Positions 30,082 through 39,474 of a stretch of DNA of 64,000 bases are shown piece by piece. The stretch spans positions 62,001 to 126,000 of the forward strand of contig JAGKWQ010000016.1 of NCBI GenBank assembly GCA_021151825.1, in the 5' to 3' direction. Each line of letters begins with the position of its first letter. Position 1 is the first letter of the stretch. Source of the stretch: Cellvibrionaceae bacterium (GTDB lineage: Bacteria > Pseudomonadota > Gammaproteobacteria > Pseudomonadales > Cellvibrionaceae). The notes under the pieces were generated by a model. That model searched no databases, had not been told where the DNA came from, and saw nothing but the letters and a program-made list of their open reading frames with translations. Position numbers and translations under genes: made by a program.

Positions 30082-31410
30082 ATGTCTACTACCCTGCCTG
30101 GCATTGATTTACTGATTAAAGCGCGCTGGATAATCCCGGTAATACCCGAAAACCGAATACTGGAAAACTGCGCCCTGGCGATTCATCAAGGCAAAATACT
30201 GGCAATTATTCCTGCCGACGGTGCCGAGCAGCGCTACAACGCACGCGAAGTTATTAACCTCGGCAGCCATGCGGTAATCCCTGGACTCGTGAATGCCCAT
30301 GGCCACGCAGCAATGAGCTTGTTGCGCGGCTATGCCGACGACCATCCACTGCACACCTGGCTTAACGATCACATCTGGCCCGCCGAAGGTCGCTGGGTGA
30401 GTGAAGACTTTGTGCGCGACGGTACCGATTTGGCTATCGCTGAAATGATTAAAACCGGCACCACCTGTTTTGCCGATATGTATTTTTATCCCGAGCAAGC
30501 CGCGCAAGCTTGCCTGGATGCAAGTATTCGCTGCCAATTGGCTTTCCCGATCCTGGATTTCCCCACGGCATGGGGGTTGGGTCCCGATGAATATCTGAGC
30601 AAAGGATTAAGCCTGCACGATACATTTCGCAGCAATCACTTAATTAATATCGCGTTTGGCCCGCATGCGCCTTACACGGTATCCAATACGCCATTGCAAA
30701 AAATCGCTGTATTAGCCCACGAAATGGATATGCCAATCCATATTCATTTACATGAAACGGCGCAAGAAGTTAGCGATTCGATCAAACAATATGGCTGCAG
30801 ACCCAGCCAGCGCCTGATGGATTTGGGATTGCTTTCACCACTTACACAAACTGTTCATATGACTCAAATCGATGACAGCGATATAAACCTGTTGCAAACC
30901 AGCGGTGCCCATGTAATTCATTGCCCGGAATCCAATTTAAAATTAGCGAGCGGGTTTTGCCCGGTAGATCGTTTATTAAAAGCAGGAATCAATGTCGCCA
31001 TAGGAACCGATGGTGCAGCCAGCAATAATGATCTGGATTTATTCAGTGAAGTAAAAACCGCCGCATTACTCGCCAAAGCAGTTGCCGGTGATGCTACCGC
31101 ACTGAGCGCACATACCGCGTTGCGTATGGCAACCCTTAATGGTGCTAAAGCACTTGGCCTGGACGAACACATCGGTAGCCTGGAAATTGGCAAAGCCGCT
31201 GATATCACCGCTATCGATTTGGGGGAGCTTGTCATGCAGCCGGTTTACAATCCTGCCTCGCAATTGGTGTACACCCATTCAGGGCAAGCTGTCACCCACG
31301 TGTGGGTGGAGGGAAAATGCCTGCTCAAAAATCGCGAATTACAAACACTCAATGAGCGTGAAATTTTAGGCAAAGCCAATTGGTGGCGAAAACAAATTGC
31401 CACTCATTAA
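30082..31410 (+). CDS. mtaD: 5-methylthioadenosine/S-adenosylhomocysteine deaminase (TRZ/ATZ family)
   Basis: 442 residues of the amidohydrolase superfamily. Metal and substrate motifs: VNAHGHAAMSLLRGYADD, FGPHAPYTVSN, HIHLHETAQEV, HCPESNLKLASG and GTDGAASNNDLDLF. MtaD deaminates methylthioadenosine or SAH to the inosine form in purine and methionine salvage. First gene of the rightward unit mtaD-ubiG-mupP-yciK, divergent from gyrA, the same order as in P. aeruginosa. Confidence 0.92.
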   Translation: MSTTLPGIDLLIKARWIIPVIPENRILENCALAIHQGKILAIIPADGAEQRYNAREVINLGSHAVIPGLVNAHGHAAMSLLRGYADDHPLHTWLNDHIWPAEGRWVSEDFVRDGTDLAIAEMIKTGTTCFADMYFYPEQAAQACLDASIRCQLAFPILDFPTAWGLGPDEYLSKGLSLHDTFRSNHLINIAFGPHAPYTVSNTPLQKIAVLAHEMDMPIHIHLHETAQEVSDSIKQYGCRPSQRLMDLGLLSPLTQTVHMTQIDDSDINLLQTSGAHVIHCPESNLKLASGFCPVDRLLKAGINVAIGTDGAASNNDLDLFSEVKTAALLAKAVAGDATALSAHTALRMATLNGAKALGLDEHIGSLEIGKAADITAIDLGELVMQPVYNPASQLVYTHSGQAVTHVWVEGKCLLKNRELQTLNEREILGKANWWRKQIATH

Positions 31411-31431
31411 ATTTAAAAAGAGATAAACATT

Positions 31432-32136
31432 ATGGCCAATGTTGATACTGCCGAAATAGCAAAATTTGAAGCACTCGCCAGCCGCTGGTGGGACAAAAAC
31501 AGCGAATTCAAACCGCTGCATGATATCAATCCGTTGCGCGCCAATTTTATCGATCAACGCTCGCCAGTCGCGCAAAAAAAATTAATTGATGTGGGCTGTG
31601 GCGGTGGCATTCTTGCGGAATCACTCGCGCTACGCGGTGCAGACGTTACCGGAATTGATATGGGTGAAGCGCCATTATCAGTTGCGCGCTTACATGCGCT
31701 GGAAACTGGTGTCACACTCACTTACGAACAAATAACTGCCGAAGATAAAGCAGCGCAAATGCCCGGTGCATTTGATGTGGTTACCTGCATGGAAATGCTG
31801 GAACATGTTCCTGATCCCTCTTCAGTGGTAAAAGCCTGCGCGCAATTAGTGAAAGATGGTGGCGATGTTTATTTTTCTACGATCAATCGCAATCCGAAAG
31901 CCTACGCATTTGCCATTCTGGGTGCTGAATATATTTTAAAACTCTTGCCTAAAGGCACTCACGAATACAGCAAATTTATTCGCCCCTCGGAATTAGCACA
32001 ATGGTTGCGCGCCGCTGGTTTGGAACTGCAAGAAATTACCGGCATGACTTACAATCCGCTGACCAAACACTACAAGCTCGACGCTAGCGATGTGAGTGTT
32101 AATTATTTGATTCATGCTAAAAAGGTTGTTGAATAA
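31432..32136 (+). CDS. ubiG: Ubiquinone O-methyltransferase UbiG
   Basis: 234 residues. The SAM-binding motif is [20 protein letters not shown], with [16 protein letters not shown] and [16 protein letters not shown] downstream. The start [23 protein letters not shown] is typical of UbiG. The enzyme performs both O-methylations in ubiquinone synthesis. Its TAA overlaps the mupP ATG (TAATG). Confidence 0.97.
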   Translation: MANVDTAEIAKFEALASRWWDKNSEFKPLHDINPLRANFIDQRSPVAQKKLIDVGCGGGILAESLALRGADVTGIDMGEAPLSVARLHALETGVTLTYEQITAEDKAAQMPGAFDVVTCMEMLEHVPDPSSVVKACAQLVKDGGDVYFSTINRNPKAYAFAILGAEYILKLLPKGTHEYSKFIRPSELAQWLRAAGLELQEITGMTYNPLTKHYKLDASDVSVNYLIHAKKVVE

Positions 32137-32804
32137 TGGCAAAACCTATACGTGCAGTTATGTTTGACCTTGATGGAACCCTGCTTGATACGGCGCCGGA
32201 TTTCATTGTCGTTGTAAACCAATTGCTGGTTGAACAAAAAAAACCTGTACTGCCAGCTGAAACTATTCGTGCCGGCGTTTCCAATGGCTCCAAAGCGCTT
32301 ATCAAACTGGCATTTGGCATTGAAGAAAATAACGAGCAATTTGAACCACTACGCCAACGTTTATTGGAATTGTATTTAGCGCACATTGCGGTATACACCA
32401 AACCTTTTCCAGGAATTTCTGCACTGCTGGATAAACTGGCAGACAACAATATTTTGTGGGGCATCGCCACTAACAAGCCGGCAACTTACACATTGCCATT
32501 AATGGCGGCATTAAATATTCACCCTGCTCCTCTGAGCGTTATTTGCCCCGATCATGTGTCGCGCAGCAAACCCGATCCTGAATCATTATTTCTTGCTGGC
32601 AAACAACTCAATTGCAGCCCGGAAGAAATTATTTATATCGGCGATCACAAACGCGATATTGATTGCGGCAAAGGCGCAGGCAGTATCACAATCGCAGCGA
32701 CTTATGGTTATGTGGATGCAAGCGAAGATCCTGCCAGCTGGAATGCTGATTACTACGTAAATCACGCCGATGAAATCTGGCCGATTATTGAAAAGTATTT
32801 GTGA
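32136..32804 (+). CDS. mupP: HAD phosphatase, N-acetylmuramate-6-phosphate phosphatase MupP
   Basis: 222 residues of the HAD superfamily: MFDLDGTLLDTAPDF with the nucleophile and acid aspartates, ATNKPATY, RSKPDPESLFLA and YIGDHKRDIDCGKGAG. It resembles phosphoglycolate phosphatase Gph, but the ubiG-mupP-yciK context is that of Pseudomonas MupP, which dephosphorylates MurNAc-6-P in peptidoglycan recycling. The context favours MupP; Gph activity cannot be excluded from sequence alone. Confidence 0.85.
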   Translation: MAKPIRAVMFDLDGTLLDTAPDFIVVVNQLLVEQKKPVLPAETIRAGVSNGSKALIKLAFGIEENNEQFEPLRQRLLELYLAHIAVYTKPFPGISALLDKLADNNILWGIATNKPATYTLPLMAALNIHPAPLSVICPDHVSRSKPDPESLFLAGKQLNCSPEEIIYIGDHKRDIDCGKGAGSITIAATYGYVDASEDPASWNADYYVNHADEIWPIIEKYL

Positions 32805-32814
32805 CAGGAAAACT

Positions 32815-33567
32815 ATGACGACTCAAATTCCACAAGATTATGTAATTCATCCGGATTCATTGACGGACAAAATTATTCTAGTCACTGGCGCAGGCGATGG
32901 CATCGGCAAAATTGCTGCAAAAACATTTGCTGCTTGTGGCGCTACCGTGATTTTAGCTGGCCGCACCATGAGCAAGCTTGAGCAGGTTTATGACGAAATT
33001 GAAGCCGAGGAATATCCGCAACCAGCTATTTATCCGATCAATTTTGAAAGCGCGGTAGAAAAAGATTACGACGATATGTGCAACGCGCTCGAAGATACCT
33101 TCGGCAAACTGGACGGCATTTTATTTAATGCAGCGGATTTGGGTGAGCGTACGCCTATTTCGAATTATTCAGTTAACGCCTGGTTGCGCTGCATGCAGAT
33201 TAACGTCAATGCTCCTTTTATGTTGACCCAGGCATTATTGCCTCTGCTTGAACGCTCGGACAATGCCAGCATTCTTTTCACCAGCTCCAGTGTTGCCTTT
33301 AAAGGCAGAGCATTCTGGGGCGCCTATGCCGCCTCTAAAGCCGCGGCTGAAAATTTTATGCAAACATTGCATGATGAATTGGAAGGTGCAACGCGTATTC
33401 GCGCCAACAGCATAAACCCTGGCGCAACCCGCACCGCGATGCGTGCGGCTGCATATCCCGCTGAAGATCCGGAAACCGTAAAAACACCGGATAAATTAAT
33501 GCCATCCTACGTTTATTTGTTAAGTGATGATTCCTTGGGCGTTAGTGGCCAATCATTCCAATATTGA
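32815..33567 (+). CDS. yciK: Short-chain dehydrogenase YciK
   Basis: 250 residues from the ATG at 32815 (a frame open to 32770 lies inside mupP). The NAD(P) motif is VTGAGDGIGKIAAKTFA, NAG-equivalent FNAADLGERTP, and the catalytic Ser-Tyr-Lys in LFTSSSVAFKGRAFWGAYAASKAAAEN. YciK is a conserved oxidoreductase of unknown substrate. An SD-like CAGGAAA precedes it; it closes the four-gene unit before a strong terminator. Confidence 0.92.
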   Translation: MTTQIPQDYVIHPDSLTDKIILVTGAGDGIGKIAAKTFAACGATVILAGRTMSKLEQVYDEIEAEEYPQPAIYPINFESAVEKDYDDMCNALEDTFGKLDGILFNAADLGERTPISNYSVNAWLRCMQINVNAPFMLTQALLPLLERSDNASILFTSSSVAFKGRAFWGAYAASKAAAENFMQTLHDELEGATRIRANSINPGATRTAMRAAAYPAEDPETVKTPDKLMPSYVYLLSDDSLGVSGQSFQY

Positions 33568-33588
33568 TCAGCCATAAAACACCAGCAA

Positions 33589-33621
33589 TAAAAAAGGAGA
33601 TCACTTGATCTCCTTTTTTAT
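33589..33621. terminator. Bidirectional terminator between yciK and the DUF2802 gene
   Basis: AAAAAAGGAGATCA, loop CT, TGATCTCCTTTTTT: a 14-bp near-perfect stem flanked by A- and T-runs. It ends both the rightward yciK unit and the leftward chemotaxis operon. Confidence 0.92.
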
Positions 33622-33643
33622 TGGAATCGTAAACGCGATAATA

Positions 33644-34030
33644 TTATCGACTGGATTTTTGCATCATCTCCAACAAGGAAGCTTCGGCGCGCGACAAACC
33701 GCAGCGGCGCGCAACTTCTTCTGCATCCATTCCCATTTTGAACATTTGCGCCGCCTGTGAATAAGGCTGGAACTCATCATCATTGTAGTAATCGATTTTT
33801 TCCGGCTTTTTATCACCAGATGTTTGCAAACGCTTTTCCATTGCTAACAAACGCTGGCCCATTCCAACAGACCCGCTGCTGGATGCAGCAACCTCACGCG
33901 TTAAACGCTGGATTAACTTTTCGGTATCCAGAGCTTGCTGGCGCAAACGCTTAAATGTAAAAAGCGCGATCGCAAGAGCAATCGCGCTAATCACCAAACA
34001 AACAAGTAAACCAATTTCCAACAATGTCAT
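33644..34030 (-). CDS. DUF2802 protein of the chemotaxis operon
   Basis: 128 residues. One N-terminal membrane span (LLEIGLLVCLVISAIALAIALF) is followed by a short coiled coil and a C-terminal helix-turn-helix-like segment (MGMDAEEVARRCGLSRAEASLLEMM). DUF2802 genes follow cheW in pseudomonads and relatives, but have no proven role. Last gene of the leftward chemotaxis run, 55 bases after cheW. Confidence 0.85.
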   Translation of the reverse strand: MTLLEIGLLVCLVISAIALAIALFTFKRLRQQALDTEKLIQRLTREVAASSSGSVGMGQRLLAMEKRLQTSGDKKPEKIDYYNDDEFQPYSQAAQMFKMGMDAEEVARRCGLSRAEASLLEMMQKSSR

Positions 34031-34085
34031 CGGGTTATTCCGGTGCTCTTCGTATCCGTAAAAATAATTGCAAGCAAATCAGCCG

Positions 34086-34577
34086 TTATACATCTTCCAG
34101 TTCTGACCATTCTTCGCTGGTCAGAAGCTTGTTCAAATCGATAAGAATCAATAACTCATTGTTCTTGTGACAAACGCCCTGGATAAATTTCGCGCTTTCT
34201 TCGTTGCCAACGTTAGGCGCCATTTCAATTTCTGATTGTCGCAAGTAAACCACTTCAGCAACGCTGTCCACCAAAATACCAATGACGTGGCGATCCGTTT
34301 CAATGATTACTATACGGGTGTTATCAGTAATTTCGCCACTGGATAAGTTAAAACGGTGACGCGTATCAATAACGGTCACAACATTACCGCGCAGATTGAT
34401 AATTCCCAGCACATAAGATGGCGCGCCCGGCACCGGCGCAATTTCCGAATAACGAAGCACTTCCTGAACTTGCATTACATTGATGCCATAGGTTTCCCCA
34501 TCCAGGCGAAAAGTCACCCACTGTAATACCGGATCATCCGTACTCTTATTTTTTGCTACATCAGTTGCCATCTTCAT
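34086..34577 (-). CDS. cheW: Chemotaxis coupling protein CheW
   Basis: 163 residues, a single CheW domain: QWVTFRLDGETYGINVMQVQEVLRYSEIAPVPGAPSYV-like start, GIINLRGNVVTVIDTR, and VCHKNNELLILIDLNKLL. It links chemoreceptors to CheA. ATGs at 34577 and 34571 are both possible starts. It lies 106 bases downstream of parP. Confidence 0.96.
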   Translation of the reverse strand: MKMATDVAKNKSTDDPVLQWVTFRLDGETYGINVMQVQEVLRYSEIAPVPGAPSYVLGIINLRGNVVTVIDTRHRFNLSSGEITDNTRIVIIETDRHVIGILVDSVAEVVYLRQSEIEMAPNVGNEESAKFIQGVCHKNNELLILIDLNKLLTSEEWSELEDV

Positions 34578-34683
34578 ATTCCTCTGGAGCCACCGGCTGC
34601 GGGCGGCAAATCGATAAATGTCGCTATAACTATAGCCGAGGACTTTTCCTATGCCACTTTTGCAGAAGCACTAATTAAATACT

Positions 34684-35751
34684 TCACGCCGGAATAAAAT
34701 TTTTATCCGCGTCAATTAACATTTGTCCGATACGCGGAATATCCAGCAGCGCACACATGTGCTCTTTAACTGTACCTGCAAGCCAGGGGCGCTTGCTGCG
34801 ATCACCGCGCCATTTCACGTCATCAGGCTGAAGCGTAATCGGTTGGTTTACGGAATCTACCGCCAGCCCCCAAGGCACACCATTAATAGAAACGACATAT
34901 TTTGCAGTCTCCATAAAAGACGCGTCGTAACGTTCAGGCATCACAAACTTTGCGGTATTAACCGTACGGATTTTTCCCGCTGGCGTCGGCTGCAACCCCA
35001 TGAACCAATCAGCCTGACCAAATAATGGCGTTAACTCATCCGTCAACGGCTGGATTTGCCCAAGGGAAATCAGCGGTACCGCCAGGGTTAATCCGGACAC
35101 TTGAAACAACAACACATCAAAGCGCGATTGAGCCCATTGCGGACGACCATTTTCGAGCCACTCCACACCTTCCAACTGAAAATGTGCGGGCTGTACATTT
35201 TCTGTTGGGACGATATCAGCAACCGGCACTATCTCCGGGGCAATTGTCACCTCCGTCGATTCAATCACCCACTCCTGAATTTCATCCGGGTTATCTACAT
35301 AGCTGGTTTTGGTTTCTACGTGGGTTGGCACAACAACAGGAGTTTCCACTAGCAATTGCGTACGAGCAGACTGCAATAGTTTTTCCAGCTTTAACTTTTG
35401 CTCCTGGGTTTGAATGATTTCAGGTTCTGCAAAAGAAGATTTTGGCTGGCTCAACGATCGCGGTTTTGATTGCGCTTTGGGTGGATTAGCAGGTGGTAAT
35501 TCAGCACGCCGATGCGTCTTTCCAGATTTATCTGCAGCTATTTTTTCTACCGGTTTTTCAACCGCCCTTTTGGTTAGCAATGGCACTACCCTTGCCGAAC
35601 CCGCGTTGGCGGCAAGCGGCGCTATCTGATTCTCCATGCTTTCCAGTGCAGCACCCAATGGGTCCTCACCGCCAAGCAAATCGTCCAGATAACTATTTAG
35701 TATGTCATCAGGCGAGGCGAGGCCATCGCCCGATGATTGTTTAGAGCTCAC
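34684..35751 (-). CDS. parP: ParP, CheW-domain protein that tethers CheA arrays
   Basis: 355 residues. A long Pro/Ala/Lys-rich N-terminal part (about 1-200) starts SPDDILNSYLDDLLGGEDP and is followed by a C-terminal CheW-like domain (about 205-355; LLFQVSGLTLAVPLISLGQI, AVDSVNQPITLQPDDV, MCALLDIPRI). In Vibrio, ParP binds CheA and the ParA-like ParC and keeps arrays at the old pole. The start overlaps the parC stop in an ATGA, supporting ParP over a second generic CheW. Confidence 0.87.
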   Translation of the reverse strand: MSSKQSSGDGLASPDDILNSYLDDLLGGEDPLGAALESMENQIAPLAANAGSARVVPLLTKRAVEKPVEKIAADKSGKTHRRAELPPANPPKAQSKPRSLSQPKSSFAEPEIIQTQEQKLKLEKLLQSARTQLLVETPVVVPTHVETKTSYVDNPDEIQEWVIESTEVTIAPEIVPVADIVPTENVQPAHFQLEGVEWLENGRPQWAQSRFDVLLFQVSGLTLAVPLISLGQIQPLTDELTPLFGQADWFMGLQPTPAGKIRTVNTAKFVMPERYDASFMETAKYVVSINGVPWGLAVDSVNQPITLQPDDVKWRGDRSKRPWLAGTVKEHMCALLDIPRIGQMLIDADKNFIPA

Positions 35752-36584
35752 GACACTGCACCTGCCTTGCTAGCCACCAACGGAATGGTTGATGGCACAG
35801 TTGATTCAAGTTGCTTGAATTTCTTCTCCAGCCAATGCCAGAGCGATGTGTACGCCTCAACGCCCCTGCTCGCTGGATCAAACAAATGGGGCGGAATACC
35901 CGCTTTACTCGCATCGCGAAAACGGGTGTCCACCGGAACATGGCCCGGCCATGACTGTTCGGGATAAGTGTTGCGAATACTGCGCAAACTGGTCACGGAT
36001 GCCTGAGTGCGACGATCAAACATCACTGGCACCACAGTGTAATCAAGCGCTCTCTTGCGGGAACGAGACATCATGTTCAGGGTATTCACCATTCGTTCCA
36101 GGCCTTTTAAGGCCAAAAACTCGGTTTGCACTGGAACAACCAAATACTGGCAAGCCGCCAGTGCATTCACCATCAAAACCCCTAACAGCGGTGGCGTATC
36201 GATCAGCACATAATCGTAATCATCCGCCAATAACGCTAAGGCCCGACTGAGCACCAAGCCCATTCCATCCTGACCAATTGCCTGACGTTCCAATGTTGCC
36301 AATGCAGTAGTGGCGGGGATAACTTCAATATTTGCAAATTGCGTGGGCAACACTAACCGCTTCACGGATTGATAGGACAACTCTTTGCGCTCTTGAAATA
36401 GCGTATAGCTGCTTAAAGCCTGATTGTCAGGGTCTATTCCAAACCACGTCGATAACGAGCCATGCGGGTCTATATCCAATAGCAATACCCGGTGGCCAGC
36501 GCTGGCAATCAGCCCGCCCAATGCCACTGTGGAGGTAGTCTTACCTACTCCGCCTTTTTGATTTGCAATTGCCAAGATCCGCAC
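35748..36584 (-). CDS. parC: ParC, ParA-like ATPase of the chemotaxis array
   Basis: 278 residues from a GTG at 36584, with GAGG nine bases upstream. The deviant Walker A is ANQKGGVGKTTSTVALGG, followed by LLLDIDPHGSLSTWFG and YVLIDTPPLLGVLMVNALAA. It is a ParA/MinD-type ATPase. Next to parP and chemotaxis genes this is the position of Vibrio ParC, which places and partitions signalling arrays at the poles. It should not be confused with topoisomerase IV subunit ParC. Confidence 0.88.
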   Translation of the reverse strand: MRILAIANQKGGVGKTTSTVALGGLIASAGHRVLLLDIDPHGSLSTWFGIDPDNQALSSYTLFQERKELSYQSVKRLVLPTQFANIEVIPATTALATLERQAIGQDGMGLVLSRALALLADDYDYVLIDTPPLLGVLMVNALAACQYLVVPVQTEFLALKGLERMVNTLNMMSRSRKRALDYTVVPVMFDRRTQASVTSLRSIRNTYPEQSWPGHVPVDTRFRDASKAGIPPHLFDPASRGVEAYTSLWHWLEKKFKQLESTVPSTIPLVASKAGAVS

Positions 36585-36969
36585 GGATAGAACCTCGCTG
36601 GCGTCAAATACCAGACACATTAATCATTAATAATCGCACTGCTAACCCTCAAGCAATCTCTATGCCGGACAACAATTACCACTTCCTGGCACAATTATCA
36701 TCTCCAACATTGATTTATCGCCAGTCACTGCGATACAGATTTTTCCGCTGCTTATTTTTCAGCCAGCGGATATTTAGTATTGCCTAGCGACACACAAGTT
36801 CAAGCCCTCCAGCAAGATTAACCATCACATTACATCCCTGATTATTCCGGCGCGTTAACACTTCTCAATAGTAAACCGGAATATCGAAGCTAGAATTAAC
36901 TAAAAGCCCGGCTCTCCATAGCTAAATACCAGCGTGCCGTTCATCCAGGAACATTCTGACGTGGTAACG
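36585..36969. other. Intergenic region between divergent parC and binding-protein genes
   Basis: 385 bases without a gene. It contains a hairpin TCCGCTG/CAGCGGA (36744-36770, loop 13 bases) with no U-run. No sigma-28 or sigma-54 box of acceptable quality was found for either divergent gene. Confidence 0.45.
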
Positions 36970-37830
36970 ATGTCCAAAAACCGATCTCCATCCATAAGGC
37001 TACCCCTTACTATCGGCCTTATTTTTACTATCTTTACTTCCGGCTTACTCGCCAAAGAATTGCCGTCCAATAAGCTTGCCACGACACAAGTAATTATCTC
37101 TTGTGAGCAAAGCCTGAAGCAGGATCATGATGATTACTATTACAGCAATTTACTGCAGCTGGCGCTAACTAAAACAATTCCTACCCATGGGAACTACGAG
37201 CTTAAATTTATTCCGGTAAGACCTATTACCAACCGGCTATTACGCGATATTGAGCGCGATCAGATCGATGTTACCTGGATGCCTTTTGCTAAAGACCTAA
37301 AATATGATTTAACCCCGGTCAAAGTTCGTTTGCTCAAAAACCTGAGCGACTATCGCGTATTTTTAATTCGCGCCCAGGATACTGAAAAATTTGCGGCAGT
37401 GAAAAACCTTGAAGACTTGCGCAAATTCAAAGGGGGTATTGGTTCTCACTGGCCGGATCGCCAGGTAATGGAAGAAAACAACCTGCCACTGGTATTAAGC
37501 TTGAGTTATTTCAATTTATTCAAAATGTTGAAATCAAATCGGTTTGATTATTTTTCACGAGGTATTTATCAGGTGAGGACTGAAGTGGATACTTACGCAG
37601 ACCAAGGTATTGTGTTAGAGAAATATTTATTCCTGCGCTATGACAACCCCGTGTATTTTTATGTACACAAAAATAACCACCAACTTGCCGAACGAATAGA
37701 AACAGGATTAAAAATCGCCATTGAAGATGGCAGTTTCAATGAACTCTTTAATCGCATCGACAATTTACGCTGGGGAGAAAAATTACTTGAAGAGAAGCAT
37801 CGTACAGTCATTCAACTCAATACATTTTGA
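36970..37830 (+). CDS. Orphan periplasmic solute-binding protein (PBP type 2)
   Basis: 286 residues from the ATG at 36970 (a GTG at 36934 is open in frame). A signal peptide (LPLTIGLIFTIFTSGLLA) is followed by a type 2 periplasmic binding fold: LKFIPVRPITNRLLRDIERDQIDVTW, a hinge LEDLRKFKGGIGSHWPDRQ and a C-terminal lobe with YFYVHKNNHQLAERIETGLKIAIEDG. Such proteins bind small solutes, usually amino acids, for ABC transporters or sensors. No permease or ATPase is nearby and the ligand is unknown. It lies on the opposite strand between motD and parC, interrupting the chemotaxis operon. Confidence 0.8.
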   Translation: MSKNRSPSIRLPLTIGLIFTIFTSGLLAKELPSNKLATTQVIISCEQSLKQDHDDYYYSNLLQLALTKTIPTHGNYELKFIPVRPITNRLLRDIERDQIDVTWMPFAKDLKYDLTPVKVRLLKNLSDYRVFLIRAQDTEKFAAVKNLEDLRKFKGGIGSHWPDRQVMEENNLPLVLSLSYFNLFKMLKSNRFDYFSRGIYQVRTEVDTYADQGIVLEKYLFLRYDNPVYFYVHKNNHQLAERIETGLKIAIEDGSFNELFNRIDNLRWGEKLLEEKHRTVIQLNTF

Positions 37831-37851
37831 TAGATAATTATCGCCAAACCT

Positions 37852-38721
37852 TTATTGAGGAACTACTGCCGGTTGCACATTGATTTTAGGACGATCCATT
37901 TTTCGTTTTGCAACCATAATAGCTACTCGACGATTTTGCGACCTACCCACTTCAGTTGCATTAGAAGCCACCGGCTGATATTCGCCATAACCAACTGCAG
38001 ACAAGCGCTCCGGTGAAACACCTTTAGTTGCCAAATATTTTACAATTGCACTGGCACGCGCCGATGACAACTCCCAATTTGTTGGATATTTTGCGCTATT
38101 GATTGGAATATTATCCGTGAAGCCTTCCACCTGCACCGGATTGGAATAATTTTTTAGAATCGTTGCAATTTCATCAAAAATTTTCTGTGCTTGATCACTG
38201 GTATCTGCACTGCCGGAACTAAATAAAATACTGTCTTTTAATTCGATCTGTAACCAGAGTTCATTACTGGAAACCTGTATCATTTGATCATTAATGAGCT
38301 GGGAAAATTTTTCAGTAACAAGATCCGATATTTGCGATAACTCATCCGTTGTTGTTACTGGTTCCGCAGCAGCGGAACTGGTAGCTTGCGTATTTTCACC
38401 CTGATCAGCAACCACACTTGGCACTTCCAGCTCACCTTTTGTGGATTGCGCCGTTTTGCCCATATCAATAGGCGTAATTGCATCATTGGAAGGGTTTAAT
38501 TGCTCACTGGGTTCAGCATTGGTTTGGGAATCAGTTGGCTGATTAAATGCTTCGACAAATGTGTCGGACAATACGCGGTACTTACTATCGTTAACTTGGG
38601 AAATGGAATACATCACCACAAAAAATGCAAATAACAAGGTAATGAAATCCGCGTAGGAAATTAACCAACGTTCATGATTAATGTGAATATCTTCTCGCCT
38701 GCGACGCACCATGGGAATCAA
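37852..38721 (-). CDS. motD: Flagellar stator protein MotD (MotB-like)
   Basis: 289 residues. A single N-terminal membrane span with the proton-binding Asp is in WLISYADFITLLFAFFVVMY. A Ser/Thr/Gln-rich linker (about 60-130) precedes a C-terminal OmpA-like peptidoglycan-binding domain (VEGFTDNIPINSAKYPTNWELSSARA and SQNRRVAIMV). With MotC it forms the second stator unit typical of polarly flagellated pseudomonads. It starts six bases after motC. Confidence 0.94.
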   Translation of the reverse strand: MIPMVRRRREDIHINHERWLISYADFITLLFAFFVVMYSISQVNDSKYRVLSDTFVEAFNQPTDSQTNAEPSEQLNPSNDAITPIDMGKTAQSTKGELEVPSVVADQGENTQATSSAAAEPVTTTDELSQISDLVTEKFSQLINDQMIQVSSNELWLQIELKDSILFSSGSADTSDQAQKIFDEIATILKNYSNPVQVEGFTDNIPINSAKYPTNWELSSARASAIVKYLATKGVSPERLSAVGYGEYQPVASNATEVGRSQNRRVAIMVAKRKMDRPKINVQPAVVPQ

Positions 38722-38727
38722 TTTACC

Positions 38728-39474
38728 TTAATGCGGATGCAAATAACCGTTGAGTTTCATTTCAATAGAGCGCGGATTTTCGCCGTCAGCGATGGCGATG
38801 ATGCCTTCAATAATCAATTCGCGATATTGGGAATTTTCATTGACACACATACGTAATTTATTGGAGATAGGAATAAACACGAGATTCGCAAGTGCCACAC
38901 CGTAAATAGTCGCCACAAACGCAATCGCAATTCCCGGCCCAAGCGTTGCAGGATCAGCAAGATTATTCATGACATGAATCAACCCCATTACCGCACCGAT
39001 AATGCCAATGGTGGGAGCATAGCCACCCATACTTTCGTAAAATTTAATTGCATCAAAATCACGCTGTTCATCAACAATCAAATCCGTTTCCAAAATGCGG
39101 CGAATCACTTCCGGTTCATTACCATCCACCAATAACTGCAAACCTTTTTTGGCAAACGCATCTTTTTCACGCTCGGAAATTGATTCCAGGCCTAACAATC
39201 CATCTTTACGCGCTGCGGCGGCCCAACGGGAAATGTTAGAAATACCTTGTTTAAAAGGGGCATACGGCGGTTTAAAAACCCAACGAATAATCTTTAATGC
39301 ACGCCGCAAGCTGCTTTTAGACGTTTGCAACATAGCGGCACCCAGTGTTCCACCCACAACAATAAAAGCCGCCGGGCCATTTACCAGAGTGCCAACACCA
39401 CCACCTTCTAAAAAACTACCGCCAATAATTGCCGCAAACGCAACGATAACGCCAACAATACTTAGTACATCCAT
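38728..39474 (-). CDS. motC: Flagellar stator protein MotC (MotA-like)
   Basis: 248 residues with four membrane spans (VLSIVGVIVAFAAIIGG, PAAFIVVGGTLGAAML, then YAPTIGIIGAVMGLIHVM and GIAIAFVATIYGVALANLVFI). The cytoplasmic loop has the charged KDGLLGLESI region that contacts FliG. It pairs with MotD as an ion channel driving rotation. The start overlaps the cheB stop (TAATG). Confidence 0.95.
   Translation of the reverse strand: MDVLSIVGVIVAFAAIIGGSFLEGGGVGTLVNGPAAFIVVGGTLGAAMLQTSKSSLRRALKIIRWVFKPPYAPFKQGISNISRWAAAARKDGLLGLESISEREKDAFAKKGLQLLVDGNEPEVIRRILETDLIVDEQRDFDAIKFYESMGGYAPTIGIIGAVMGLIHVMNNLADPATLGPGIAIAFVATIYGVALANLVFIPISNKLRMCVNENSQYRELIIEGIIAIADGENPRSIEMKLNGYLHPH

Noticed and set aside
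35748..36584. Plasmid or chromosome partition ParA
   Set aside because: It overlaps a CheW-domain gene (parP) in a chemotaxis operon and no parB or parS is nearby, so the chemotaxis ParC is the better call.
36585..36969. Sigma-28 promoters for parC or the binding-protein gene
   Set aside because: The best candidates match only about half of each box.
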